The notes under the pieces were generated by a model. The model saw only the letters and a list, made by a program, of their open reading frames with translations. It was not told where the DNA came from and did not search any database. This document shows, in pieces, positions 1 to 6,049 of a stretch of 6,049 nt of DNA (within the stretch, counting starts at the first letter, position 1; each line of letters opens with the position of its first letter). This DNA comes from Bacteroidetes bacterium 4572_112 (GTDB taxonomy: Bacteria > Bacteroidota > Bacteroidia > Bacteroidales > UBA1556): assembly GCA_002254285.1 (NCBI GenBank), contig NIUZ01000114.1:1-6049 (forward strand), given 5' to 3'. Made by a program: the position numbers and the translations under genes.

Positions 1-1798
1 ATAAGCTAACTCTATTTCGCCCTCTCAAAGCTTCCTGATTATACAGTCTGTCGATATGCTTACCATAAACATCTACCACTTCGATAATAATAACAGTTTT
101 TTCTTTTAAGTTAAACTCCACAACAGCTATATTATCTGAAACAGGGTTGGGATATACTGCCGATGATATATCCTCCCCTTCTGCAACATCTACCTCATCA
201 GTAAGTTGCGAGTTTAAAGCTGCAATCCAAGTACCATATACTTTTTTGGAGTACCACTGTCTACCAAAGGTTGCTGCCACCCACACTTGACCTGCTTTAT
301 TATACATTGGCTGACTTGCCGAATAATCGCCCCAACGCTGATTTCCGTTTAATACTTGAATACTTGCCGTTCCTGATTTAATATTTATTGGCATACTATA
401 ACCATCATCACTTCCTTTATATATAAATGCCGCCATTCCAGGAAAGGTTTTATAGGATGTATAATTATAGCTAATTATGGACTGCTGACTCTCGGGAGTA
501 ACACCACAAAAAGATAAATTTGGATAGCCATACTCTAGCAGAGAATCCGAAAATATATTTAAATGCACATAAATATTAGGCATATTAAGATCCATTATAC
601 CATGATAAAAAGAAGAATGACCAGTAAGATAATCAACAGAATTACCAACAAACTGTATTTTATTGTCATGAAAAAAGGCCCCCAAAACTCGTGAATCATT
701 AGTGGCCAACGAATCCGTTAAATTTGGTTGTAAAGCATTTGGTGGCATTCCGTAACTATAATCCGAAATAATAGGCTTTACAGATAAGTCCAAATCTCCT
801 TCCGACAAATATTTATCTATTTTCATTAAAAAGAAGGTGTCATTATGGATATCAAAATTTCGTTCTGAAAGAAAATACATCTCTGGACCATAGAATTTAT
901 TGCCACCACGTACAGGATGAATATTTCTGCAAGGAATTCCTTTATAATTAATATCCGAATAAATGGCAAAGTCCAATTCATCGCCATCAAAGCCCAATTG
1001 CTTATCTATTTGCCATATTAAGCTCTGCTTAAATGACGTTTGCCACGAACCTCCACCAACTTTGATAAGGTTTCCTGTGATGAATAATTCATTATTGGAT
1101 AATGATAATGCCGGATAATCGGTCCAAGAATTATCGTTAAAAGGATTGCCTTCTATTGCATATAAATACCAATCGTCCAAAGGGTTGTTTGAAGAAGAAA
1201 ATGCAACAATAATATGTGATGAACCTGAATTCCCTGAGCCTGCCAAATAAACTAGTATAAATCTATCATTTTTATAATCATAGATAGCTTTAGGATCGTA
1301 TTGATGTGTACTAATTCCTGCAAGTGATTTTGAGAAAAACCTTAATGACATTTTCTTTAATAATGTATCTTCTTTTGTATCATAAAAAATAATATTTGTA
1401 TTAATTGACGATACTATAATACCATCATTAGAAATGGCCATGGTATTATCATTGGGGGCACTATTTGAATATGCATTTCCCATAAATCCATAGCTTACTT
1501 TTGGAGTGTCAATATCAGCATGATGCAAGCCATTTCCAACATATTCAGACATTCTAATATTTGCATATTTCTTATTCACAATATTTTTTTGTGCTGCAAA
1601 ATACTTCTTATACTCAATATTACTTTCTATAATTTCAAGATTTTGTATGTTTAATAACCAATTATCTTGCATTTCTTTTGGGCTAATAACACACTGCTTT
1701 TTTACAGAATAATACTGTACTTTAGTTTGTGAAATAAGGTGGTTTGGAATGAATAAGAATAGGAGGATATAGAATAAAGTAGCTGCAAAAATCTTCAT
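1..1798 (-). CDS. Secreted T9SS type A sorting-domain protein of unknown function, 3' end cut by the window edge
   Basis: The frame is open without a stop from the ATG at 1798 to the left edge: 599 codons plus one base, so the C-terminus lies outside the window. Residues 1-24 form a signal peptide (MKIF, then a hydrophobic stretch to about residue 18, then HLISQ) with no lipobox cysteine. The middle, about residues 100-525, is rich in short beta-strand-like segments and carries motifs such as APNDNTMAIS (114-123), YDPKAIYDYKNDRF (167-180), WTDYPALS (225-232), RWGDYSA (488-494) and YGTWIAAL (521-528). I infer a beta-propeller-like exoprotein. There are no Asp boxes and no catalytic signature I recognise. 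From about residue 545 the sequence SSAVYPNPVSDN begins a typical T9SS type A tail, which directs export across the outer membrane and is normally removed on surface release or anchoring. Perhaps 25-30 residues of that tail are missing. It is transcribed divergently from the Asp-box protein at 1911. Sure: exported T9SS cargo. Unsure: biochemical role. Confidence 0.88.
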   Translation of the reverse strand, partial: MKIFAATLFYILLFLFIPNHLISQTKVQYYSVKKQCVISPKEMQDNWLLNIQNLEIIESNIEYKKYFAAQKNIVNKKYANIRMSEYVGNGLHHADIDTPKVSYGFMGNAYSNSAPNDNTMAISNDGIIVSSINTNIIFYDTKEDTLLKKMSLRFFSKSLAGISTHQYDPKAIYDYKNDRFILVYLAGSGNSGSSHIIVAFSSSNNPLDDWYLYAIEGNPFNDNSWTDYPALSLSNNELFITGNLIKVGGGSWQTSFKQSLIWQIDKQLGFDGDELDFAIYSDINYKGIPCRNIHPVRGGNKFYGPEMYFLSERNFDIHNDTFFLMKIDKYLSEGDLDLSVKPIISDYSYGMPPNALQPNLTDSLATNDSRVLGAFFHDNKIQFVGNSVDYLTGHSSFYHGIMDLNMPNIYVHLNIFSDSLLEYGYPNLSFCGVTPESQQSIISYNYTSYKTFPGMAAFIYKGSDDGYSMPINIKSGTASIQVLNGNQRWGDYSASQPMYNKAGQVWVAATFGRQWYSKKVYGTWIAALNSQLTDEVDVAEGEDISSAVYPNPVSDNIAVVEFNLKEKTVIIIEVVDVYGKHIDRLYNQEALRGRNRVSL

Positions 1799-1835
1799 AT
1801 TTAATATGATTATTACTAATATGTTATTAAAACAT

Positions 1836-1843
1836 CAAAGATA
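1836..1843 (-). promoter_or_regulatory. Bacteroidota-type -7 element for the minus-strand secreted protein
   Basis: Read on the minus strand this is TATCTTTG, a full match to the Bacteroidota -7 consensus TAnnTTTG. Transcription would begin near 1830, giving a 5' leader of about 32 nt before the ATG at 1798. No TTG is visible at the expected -33 spacing, only a T-rich stretch, so the match is half of a full promoter. The leader has no Shine-Dalgarno sequence, which is usual in this phylum. Confidence 0.5.
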
Positions 1844-1868
1844 AATATTTATGAGTAAAAAAATACAT

Positions 1869-1888
1869 TATTTTCGCTGACCGAAAAT
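1869..1888 (+). promoter_or_regulatory. Perfect 7-5-7 palindrome overlapping a weak -7-like element upstream of the Asp-box protein
   Basis: Bases 1870-1888 read ATTTTCG-CTGAC-CGAAAAT, two exactly complementary 7-bp arms around a 5-bp centre. Bases 1869-1876 read TATTTTCG, one mismatch from TAnnTTTG, which would start transcription near 1883 and leave a leader of about 28 nt before the ATG at 1911. The overlap of a symmetric site with a promoter-like element suggests an operator, but the arms are short and AT-rich and the promoter lacks a clear -33 TTG. A short hairpin in the DNA or a chance palindrome is equally possible. Confidence 0.3.
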
Positions 1889-1910
1889 TAAGAATTTAAA
1901 GACACTATTT

Positions 1911-4442
1911 ATGTATTATACAAAAAATGCGAGTATAGCAATCATCATCTCATTCATGTTTTTTATAAGTATAGAAAACACAAAAGCACAGCAATGGGTA
2001 ACCGACATGATGGACACTAGTTTAACTCTAGAGCAACAACAACAATCTTTCGAAGCATACTGGTCTACAAGAGATTACGAAAAAGGTAAAGGGTACAAAC
2101 AATTCAAAAGAAAAGAATATTTTCAGATAAATAGAATTGGAAAAGATGGCAAATTGCACCTAAATCCAAATAGACTTGAAGATTATAAAAAGATTAAGCA
2201 GGAAATGTCTTCAATGAAAAGCATTGGCTCTGCTGGCAAATGGGTACATTTAGGCCCTAATGGCCCTTCAAACGGGATTGGAAGTGGAAGAACTAATTGC
2301 GTAGATTTTCACCCAACAGATGCTAATAAAATTATTGTTGGAGCACCATCAGGAGGAATTTGGAGAAGCGACAATGGAGGAGCTTCTTGGACAACTAATA
2401 CCGACGACTTAGCTTCAATAGGAATATCTGATTTAAAATATGCACCTAGTAATGGTAATATTATTTATGCTGCTACTGGAGATATTGATGGGGATGACAC
2501 ATATACTACTGGTATATTGAAATCTACAAATGGTGGAAACACATGGAATACTACAGGCTTATCATATGATTATAAAAGCCGACGAAAAGCATACCGTTTA
2601 TTAGTACACCCTACAAACCCTGACATTGTATACGCATCAACCAATATGGGCCTTCAGAAAACTACTGATGGAGGTACTACATGGGCGAGAATTAAACTTG
2701 GTAGCTATAAAGATTTAGAATTTAAGCCAGGTGATCCAAATACAATATATGCAGCATCTGCTAATAAAATATATAAATCTACAAACGGGGGAACAAGTTT
2801 TACTATAATACAAAGTTTTGGCAGCACTAATAGAGTGGAAATGGCTGTTACTGAAGATGACCCCAACTACATATATGTTTTATTATCAAATTCGTCTAAT
2901 AGTGGCTTTAATGGTATTTATCAATCTACAAATAGTGGAAGTTCTTTTACATTAAAAGCAACTTCTCCAAATATTTTGGGATGGCAAAAAAACGGAAGTG
3001 ACACTGGTGGACAAGGCACTTATGATTTAGCACTTACAGTATCTCCTACTAATAAGAACAAACTATTTGTTGGAGGAGTAAATATGTGGACATCAAACAA
3101 CGGAGGCTCAACATGGGCTATTGCTGCTTTTTGGTTATCAGGATACGGAGCACCTTATGTACACGCAGATATACATATGCTTAAATATAGCCCACATGAC
3201 GCTAATAAAATATGGGCATGTACTGATGGTGGTCTTTCACTTTCAACAAATAATGGAAGTAACTGGAATGAAAAAAATACACATTTAGCAATAGCTCAAA
3301 TGTATCGATTAGGAAACTCTAGAACTAATTCGCAAAGAGTTATTACAGGATGGCAAGACAATGGGTCGAACTTAATGACTAGCAGTTGGAATTTTGTAAT
3401 GGGAGGTGATGGTATGGAATGCATAATTAGTCATAGTGATAATATGACTTTATATGCATCAATATATAATGGAGAGATAAGAAGGTCATATGATGGAGGA
3501 AATTCTTGGAATACAATTTCTAATTCAATTACTGAATCTGGCGCATGGGTTACCCCATATATAATGGATGACAATAATTCTAATTTATTATTAGCAGGTT
3601 ATATAAATGTATGGAAGTCTACTAACAAAGGTAGCTCATGGACAAAAATATCCAACTGGACAGGAAGCCAAACACTAAATGCACTTGCATCTGCTGGCAC
3701 TAATTCATCAGTAATATGGACAGCCAATGGGTCAGCACTTAAAAAGACCTATGATGGAGGCACGACTTGGACAACAATAACAGCTAATATTGGTAGTGGA
3801 ATGGTTAACTATATAGCTATTAACAAAGCTGACCCAAATAAAGTTTGGGTTTGTAAATCAGGATTTTACGATGGACAAAAGGTGTATCAAACACTGGACG
3901 GAGGAACAACTTGGACAAATATTTCCAAATCACTACCAAATTACCCTGTAAATACAATTATAAATGCACCTAATACAAATAATGGTTTGTATGTAGGTAC
4001 TGACTTAGGTATATATTATTATGATACTGTACTTGACGATTGGATTCCTTTTATGAAAGACCTACCAAATGTTATTGTAAAAGAGCTTGAGCTATTTGAA
4101 CAAGGAAATAAAATACGAGCAGCAACCTATGGAAGAGGCTTATGGGAATCGGTAACTTATCCGTTTGCAAATAGCGCAAAAAGTTCCACTAATAATAATG
4201 CTATTAGTGCAAAAATATATCCTAACCCAGGAAATAATGTTATTCACATAGAATTAGAAAACAATAAACAAAGTGATGTAAGACTTAATATTATCAATAG
4301 TTTAGGGGTAATTGTTGATAAAAACATTGTTCTTAACAATAATATTAACAACCTAAATGTATCAGAATACCCAAAAGGAGTGTATTTCTTCAATTTATAT
4401 TCAACAGACCATACATCTGTTTACAAGGTAGTTATAAACTAA
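1911..4442 (+). CDS. Secreted multi-Asp-box (BNR / VPS10-like) beta-propeller protein with T9SS type A sorting domain
   Basis: An 843-residue exported protein, complete at both ends. Residues 1-26 are a signal peptide (MYYTKN, a hydrophobic core to about residue 21, cleavage probable after NTKA). Residues 27-110 are a charged extension containing GKGYKQFKRKEYF (59-71). The propeller opens with GSGRTN (124-129) and FHPTDANK (133-140) and closes with ATYGRGLW (738-745). Eleven Asp boxes of the form S/T-x-D/N-x-G-x-S/T-W/F start at residues 153, 205, 251, 290, 339, 395, 445, 526, 570, 613 and 661. Between them lie HADIH (418-422), TDGG (438-441), WQDNG (481-485) and GGDG (498-501), which I associate with bacterial sortilin-like BNR proteins. 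The tail from about 766 (YPNP at 770-773, PKGVYFFNLY at 821-830) is a full T9SS type A signal, so the protein is expected at the cell surface or outside. Such folds occur in sialidases, GH74 glucanases and binding proteins; no sialidase arginine triad is evident, and binding is as likely as hydrolysis. No Shine-Dalgarno sequence precedes the start, but this start gives the correct signal peptide. Confidence 0.92.
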   Translation: MYYTKNASIAIIISFMFFISIENTKAQQWVTDMMDTSLTLEQQQQSFEAYWSTRDYEKGKGYKQFKRKEYFQINRIGKDGKLHLNPNRLEDYKKIKQEMSSMKSIGSAGKWVHLGPNGPSNGIGSGRTNCVDFHPTDANKIIVGAPSGGIWRSDNGGASWTTNTDDLASIGISDLKYAPSNGNIIYAATGDIDGDDTYTTGILKSTNGGNTWNTTGLSYDYKSRRKAYRLLVHPTNPDIVYASTNMGLQKTTDGGTTWARIKLGSYKDLEFKPGDPNTIYAASANKIYKSTNGGTSFTIIQSFGSTNRVEMAVTEDDPNYIYVLLSNSSNSGFNGIYQSTNSGSSFTLKATSPNILGWQKNGSDTGGQGTYDLALTVSPTNKNKLFVGGVNMWTSNNGGSTWAIAAFWLSGYGAPYVHADIHMLKYSPHDANKIWACTDGGLSLSTNNGSNWNEKNTHLAIAQMYRLGNSRTNSQRVITGWQDNGSNLMTSSWNFVMGGDGMECIISHSDNMTLYASIYNGEIRRSYDGGNSWNTISNSITESGAWVTPYIMDDNNSNLLLAGYINVWKSTNKGSSWTKISNWTGSQTLNALASAGTNSSVIWTANGSALKKTYDGGTTWTTITANIGSGMVNYIAINKADPNKVWVCKSGFYDGQKVYQTLDGGTTWTNISKSLPNYPVNTIINAPNTNNGLYVGTDLGIYYYDTVLDDWIPFMKDLPNVIVKELELFEQGNKIRAATYGRGLWESVTYPFANSAKSSTNNNAISAKIYPNPGNNVIHIELENNKQSDVRLNIINSLGVIVDKNIVLNNNINNLNVSEYPKGVYFFNLYSTDHTSVYKVVIN

Positions 4443-4453
4443 TTTCAATAAAA

Positions 4454-4480
4454 TGTTAATTAAATATTAACACTTGTTAA
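4454..4480. repeat. Three overlapping inverted arms TGTTAAT / ATTAACA / TGTTAA just after the Asp-box gene
   Basis: Eleven bases after the stop codon, TGTTAAT (4454-4460) and ATTAACA (4466-4472) are perfect inverted arms around TAAAT. The right arm also pairs with a third arm TGTTAA (4475-4480) across only two bases. The two pairings exclude one another. There is no T-tract behind either, so this is not a standard terminator. It could be a pair of overlapping operators upstream of the promoter-like site at 4512, a 3'-end structure on the mRNA, or chance in very AT-rich DNA. Confidence 0.4.
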
Positions 4481-4511
4481 GATAAATGTGGAAGCTAGAG
4501 GTTTTTTTTCT

Positions 4512-4519
4512 TACATTTG
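4512..4519 (+). promoter_or_regulatory. Orphan Bacteroidota-type -7 element in the intergenic gap
   Basis: TACATTTG is a full match to TAnnTTTG and follows a run of eight T at 4502-4509. At 4487-4490 TGTG is one mismatch from the -33 element TTTG, with a 21-bp spacer. Transcription would start near 4526. No convincing protein gene follows before the terminator at 4643, so the site would drive either a short RNA or nothing. Full matches to this short consensus also arise by chance in AT-rich sequence. Confidence 0.4.
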
Positions 4520-4525
4520 CATTAG

Positions 4526-4676
4526 TAATTTTGATAAATATGAATATATTAATATCATTTTACATATTAAATTGGTTATTCTAACTACACTATACATATA
4601 CTCCTACCTCAATTTTATTAATTAGTGATTAATTATTTTTTTCCTCCAGATCGTCCGATCTGGAGGTTTTTGTTTT
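4526..4676 (+). ncRNA. Candidate small RNA of about 150 nt (unidentified)
   Basis: The interval is bounded on the left by a promoter-like TACATTTG site and on the right by a strong intrinsic terminator, and it lies between two genes that do not need it. It is very AT-rich apart from the pyrimidine-rich segment CTCCTACCTC at 4601-4610, which is predicted to be unpaired, and the terminator stem. It holds ATTAATTA-GTG-ATTAATTA (4617-4635), which can fold, and a 14-codon open frame at 4540-4584 coding for a hydrophobic peptide with no ribosome binding site. It does not resemble a tRNA, and I could not match it to a known RNA family. The main alternative is that this is simply the long 3' untranslated region of the Asp-box protein mRNA. 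Confidence 0.25.
4643..4676 (+). terminator. Strong rho-independent terminator
   Basis: CCTCCAGATC (4643-4652) pairs perfectly with GATCTGGAGG (4657-4666) around a GTCC loop, followed by TTTTTGTTTT (4667-4676). The GC-rich stem stands out from AT-rich surroundings. The other flank is T-rich on this strand, so in the reverse direction the stem would be followed by A, and the terminator acts only on plus-strand transcripts. It lies 200 bp beyond the stop at 4442, ends transcription from the left and insulates the M16 peptidase gene. Confidence 0.9.
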
Positions 4677-4710
4677 AATAGAAATTGATTTAAGTATTGC
4701 AAATCTTTAA

Positions 4711-4741
4711 TTGTTTGATTCATTAATAAGAATTACTTTTG
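4711..4741 (+). promoter_or_regulatory. Promoter of the M16 peptidase gene
   Basis: TTG (4711-4713) and TACTTTTG (4734-4741) match the Bacteroidota -33 and -7 elements with a 20-bp spacer, within the usual range. The start of transcription would be near 4748, giving a leader of about 40 nt. The leader contains a four-codon open frame, ATG AGC AAC AAA TAA (4765-4779), ending nine bases before the real start, and no Shine-Dalgarno sequence. Its position just after the terminator makes the peptidase an independent transcription unit at its 5' end. Confidence 0.65.
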
Positions 4742-4788
4742 CGCCGCTTAATTCAATAATAACAATGAGCAACAAATAATATTATCAA

Positions 4789-6021
4789 ATGGAATACTTA
4801 CGACATACTCTTAAGAACGGAATACGATTGGTACATAAGCCTGTGAGTAATGCTGTAGCTCATTGTGCATTGATGGTTAACACTGGCTCGCGCGACGAAA
4901 AAGAAAGCGAGCAAGGGATGGCACATTTTATTGAGCATACAATTTTTAAAGGAACTAAAAAACGTAAATCTTTCCACATATTATCAAGCCTTGAGAATGT
5001 AGGCGGTGAGATAAATGCTTTTACTACCAAAGAAGAAACTTGTATTTACGCTTCATTTTTACCACAGTATTATGACCGTACATTGGAGCTGTTTTCTGAC
5101 ATTTCACTCCACTCTCAATTCCCTAAAAATGAGATTGATAAAGAAAAGGACATTATAATTGACGAAATAAACTCTTATAGAGATAATCCTGCCGAAGAAA
5201 TTTTTGACGAAATTGAAGATATAGTTTTCAAAGGTCATTCCATGGGCAGAAACATATTGGGGACTAAAGAGCTTGTAAAATCATATAATAGAGAAGATAT
5301 ACTTAAGTTTGTTTATAATAATTTCCATACCGACGAAACTGTTATTTGCTCTGTAGGCAATTTTGATTTTAAGAAATTTGTTGCTATTTGCGAAAAGCAT
5401 TTTGGTGATGCCCCTACCCGATTGCGTAATTTTAAACGCGAAGAATTCAGTAATTATATTCCTAGTAATAAAACTGAGAACAAAGCTGTACATCAAGCTC
5501 ATTGCATAATTGCCAATGTAGCCTATAGCGCTCAGCACGAAAATAGGAATAAACTTATATTCCTTAATAATATACTTGGCGGACCAGGATTAAATACTCG
5601 ATTAAATATGGGTATTCGCGAAAAATATGGCTTTTGCTATAATATAGAATCAAACTACACTCCATATTCTGATACAGGAATTCTTAGTATATACTTAGGA
5701 ACAGATTTTGGCTCCTTGGAAAAAACCATAAAGCTTACTCATAAGGAACTTGGCAAGCTAAGAGATAAAAAGTTAGGAAGTTTACAATTACAAAGAGCTA
5801 AGCAACAACTTATTGGGCAAATAGCAATTGCACAAGAATCTAACGTAAACGAAATGCTTAGCATGGGAAAAAGCATATTGGTATATGACAAGGTTGACCC
5901 TATTGAAACAATGACCAAAGAATTAGAGGAGATTAAATCAAATGAAATATTAGAAATTGCAAATGAGGTTTTCGACCCTAATAAGTTGAGCATGCTTATT
6001 TATAAGAGTGAAAAGCAGTAG
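4789..6021 (+). CDS. M16 family zinc metallopeptidase (processing-peptidase-like, M16B)
   Basis: A 410-residue zinc-dependent endopeptidase of the pitrilysin / mitochondrial processing peptidase superfamily, the usual length for bacterial single-unit M16B enzymes. The inverted zinc motif HxxEH is intact as HFIEH (46-50): His46 and His50 bind zinc and Glu49 is the catalytic base. The third ligand is probably Glu126 in IIIDEINSY, at the family spacing of about 75 residues. Further family blocks are GGEINAFTTKEETCIYA (72-88), GRNILGT (153-159) and, in the second domain, LGGPGLNTRL (263-272) with REKYGFCY (277-284). Residues 1-180 form the catalytic M16 domain and about 180-375 the M16_C domain; such enzymes close as a clamshell over unfolded peptides, often as homodimers. 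No signal peptide or membrane segment is present, so it should be cytoplasmic. The ATG start fits the family N-terminus (TLKNGIRLVHKPV). The physiological substrate cannot be told from the sequence. Its stop codon lies in a 7-bp tandem repeat. Confidence 0.95.
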   Translation: MEYLRHTLKNGIRLVHKPVSNAVAHCALMVNTGSRDEKESEQGMAHFIEHTIFKGTKKRKSFHILSSLENVGGEINAFTTKEETCIYASFLPQYYDRTLELFSDISLHSQFPKNEIDKEKDIIIDEINSYRDNPAEEIFDEIEDIVFKGHSMGRNILGTKELVKSYNREDILKFVYNNFHTDETVICSVGNFDFKKFVAICEKHFGDAPTRLRNFKREEFSNYIPSNKTENKAVHQAHCIIANVAYSAQHENRNKLIFLNNILGGPGLNTRLNMGIREKYGFCYNIESNYTPYSDTGILSIYLGTDFGSLEKTIKLTHKELGKLRDKKLGSLQLQRAKQQLIGQIAIAQESNVNEMLSMGKSILVYDKVDPIETMTKELEEIKSNEILEIANEVFDPNKLSMLIYKSEKQ

Positions 6022-6049
6022 GTAGTAGGTAGTAGGTAGTAGGTAGTAG
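6018..6049. repeat. Heptanucleotide tandem repeat (GTAGGTA)n overlapping the M16 stop codon
   Basis: Four perfect copies of GTAGGTA and a partial fifth (GTAG) fill 6018-6049 and continue past the window edge. The first copy begins within the last sense codon (CAG) and supplies the TAG stop at 6019-6021. Each unit brings two TAG triplets and the 7-bp period shifts frame, so TAG occurs in all three frames within 14 bases. Copy-number change would therefore leave the protein unaffected. It is probably a replication-slippage minisatellite; its full length is unknown. Confidence 0.85.

Noticed and set aside
2361..3917. DNA direct repeats within the Asp-box gene (variants of GATGGAGG...ACTTGG)
   Set aside because: They are the coding footprint of the Asp-box motif and diverge at the codon level, so they reflect old protein repeats and not a separate DNA element.
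1911..4442. Assignment as an active sialidase or GH74 xyloglucanase
   Set aside because: Asp boxes are structural and occur in many non-enzymatic propellers; no sialidase arginine triad is visible and the GH74 catalytic positions cannot be confirmed by eye.
4601..4610. Complementarity between CTCCTACCTC and the GTAGGTA array at the right edge
   Set aside because: Only six contiguous bases (CTACCT with AGGTAG) pair, which is expected by chance.
5281..5538. 85-codon open frame on the minus strand inside the M16 gene
   Set aside because: It lies wholly within a well-supported gene on the other strand, has no family resemblance, no promoter and an unremarkable composition; it is an antisense shadow.
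5739..5993. 84-codon open frame on the minus strand near the end of the M16 gene
   Set aside because: It is the complement of the conserved M16 C-terminal part; its Ser/Leu-rich composition is what antisense reading of Lys/Glu-rich helices gives.
6018..6049. CRISPR array or transposon end at the tandem repeat
   Set aside because: Seven-base units without spacers cannot be a CRISPR array, and there are no inverted repeats or transposase fragments nearby.

Overview
The window looks like chromosome of an AT-rich member of the Bacteroidota. Three things point there. Two secreted proteins carry C-terminal type IX secretion (T9SS) type A sorting domains, a system confined to that phylum and its close relatives. 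Three promoter-like sites match the Bacteroidota -7 consensus TAnnTTTG. The genes lack a clear Shine-Dalgarno sequence and start behind A/T-rich leaders. The sequence does not allow a genus-level call.

Layout. (1) Bases 1-1798, minus strand: a large secreted protein of unknown function, cut by the left edge inside its T9SS tail. (2) Bases 1799-1910: a 112-bp divergent intergenic region with a good promoter for the minus-strand gene, and a weak promoter plus a perfect 7-5-7 palindrome on the plus-strand side. (3) Bases 1911-4442, plus strand: an 843-residue exported protein with eleven Asp-box (BNR) repeats, probably a large or tandem beta-propeller, ending in a complete T9SS tail. (4) Bases 4443-4788: a 346-bp gap holding three overlapping TGTTAA/TTAACA arms, an orphan promoter-like site, a strong rho-independent terminator about 200 bp after the stop codon, and a good promoter for the next gene. 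(5) Bases 4789-6021, plus strand: a cytoplasmic M16 zinc peptidase with an intact metal site. (6) Bases 6018-6049: a 7-bp tandem repeat that contains the peptidase stop codon and runs off the right edge.

The two divergent genes both encode exported T9SS cargo and may be co-regulated from the shared spacer; neither has an obvious catalytic signature. The M16 peptidase is separated from them by a terminator and has its own promoter, so it is probably unrelated in function. I saw no tRNA, rRNA, CRISPR array, transposase, integrase or phage gene. The least explained piece is the 4512-4676 interval, where a promoter-like site and a terminator bracket about 150 nt with no convincing gene: a candidate small RNA, or otherwise a long 3' UTR.
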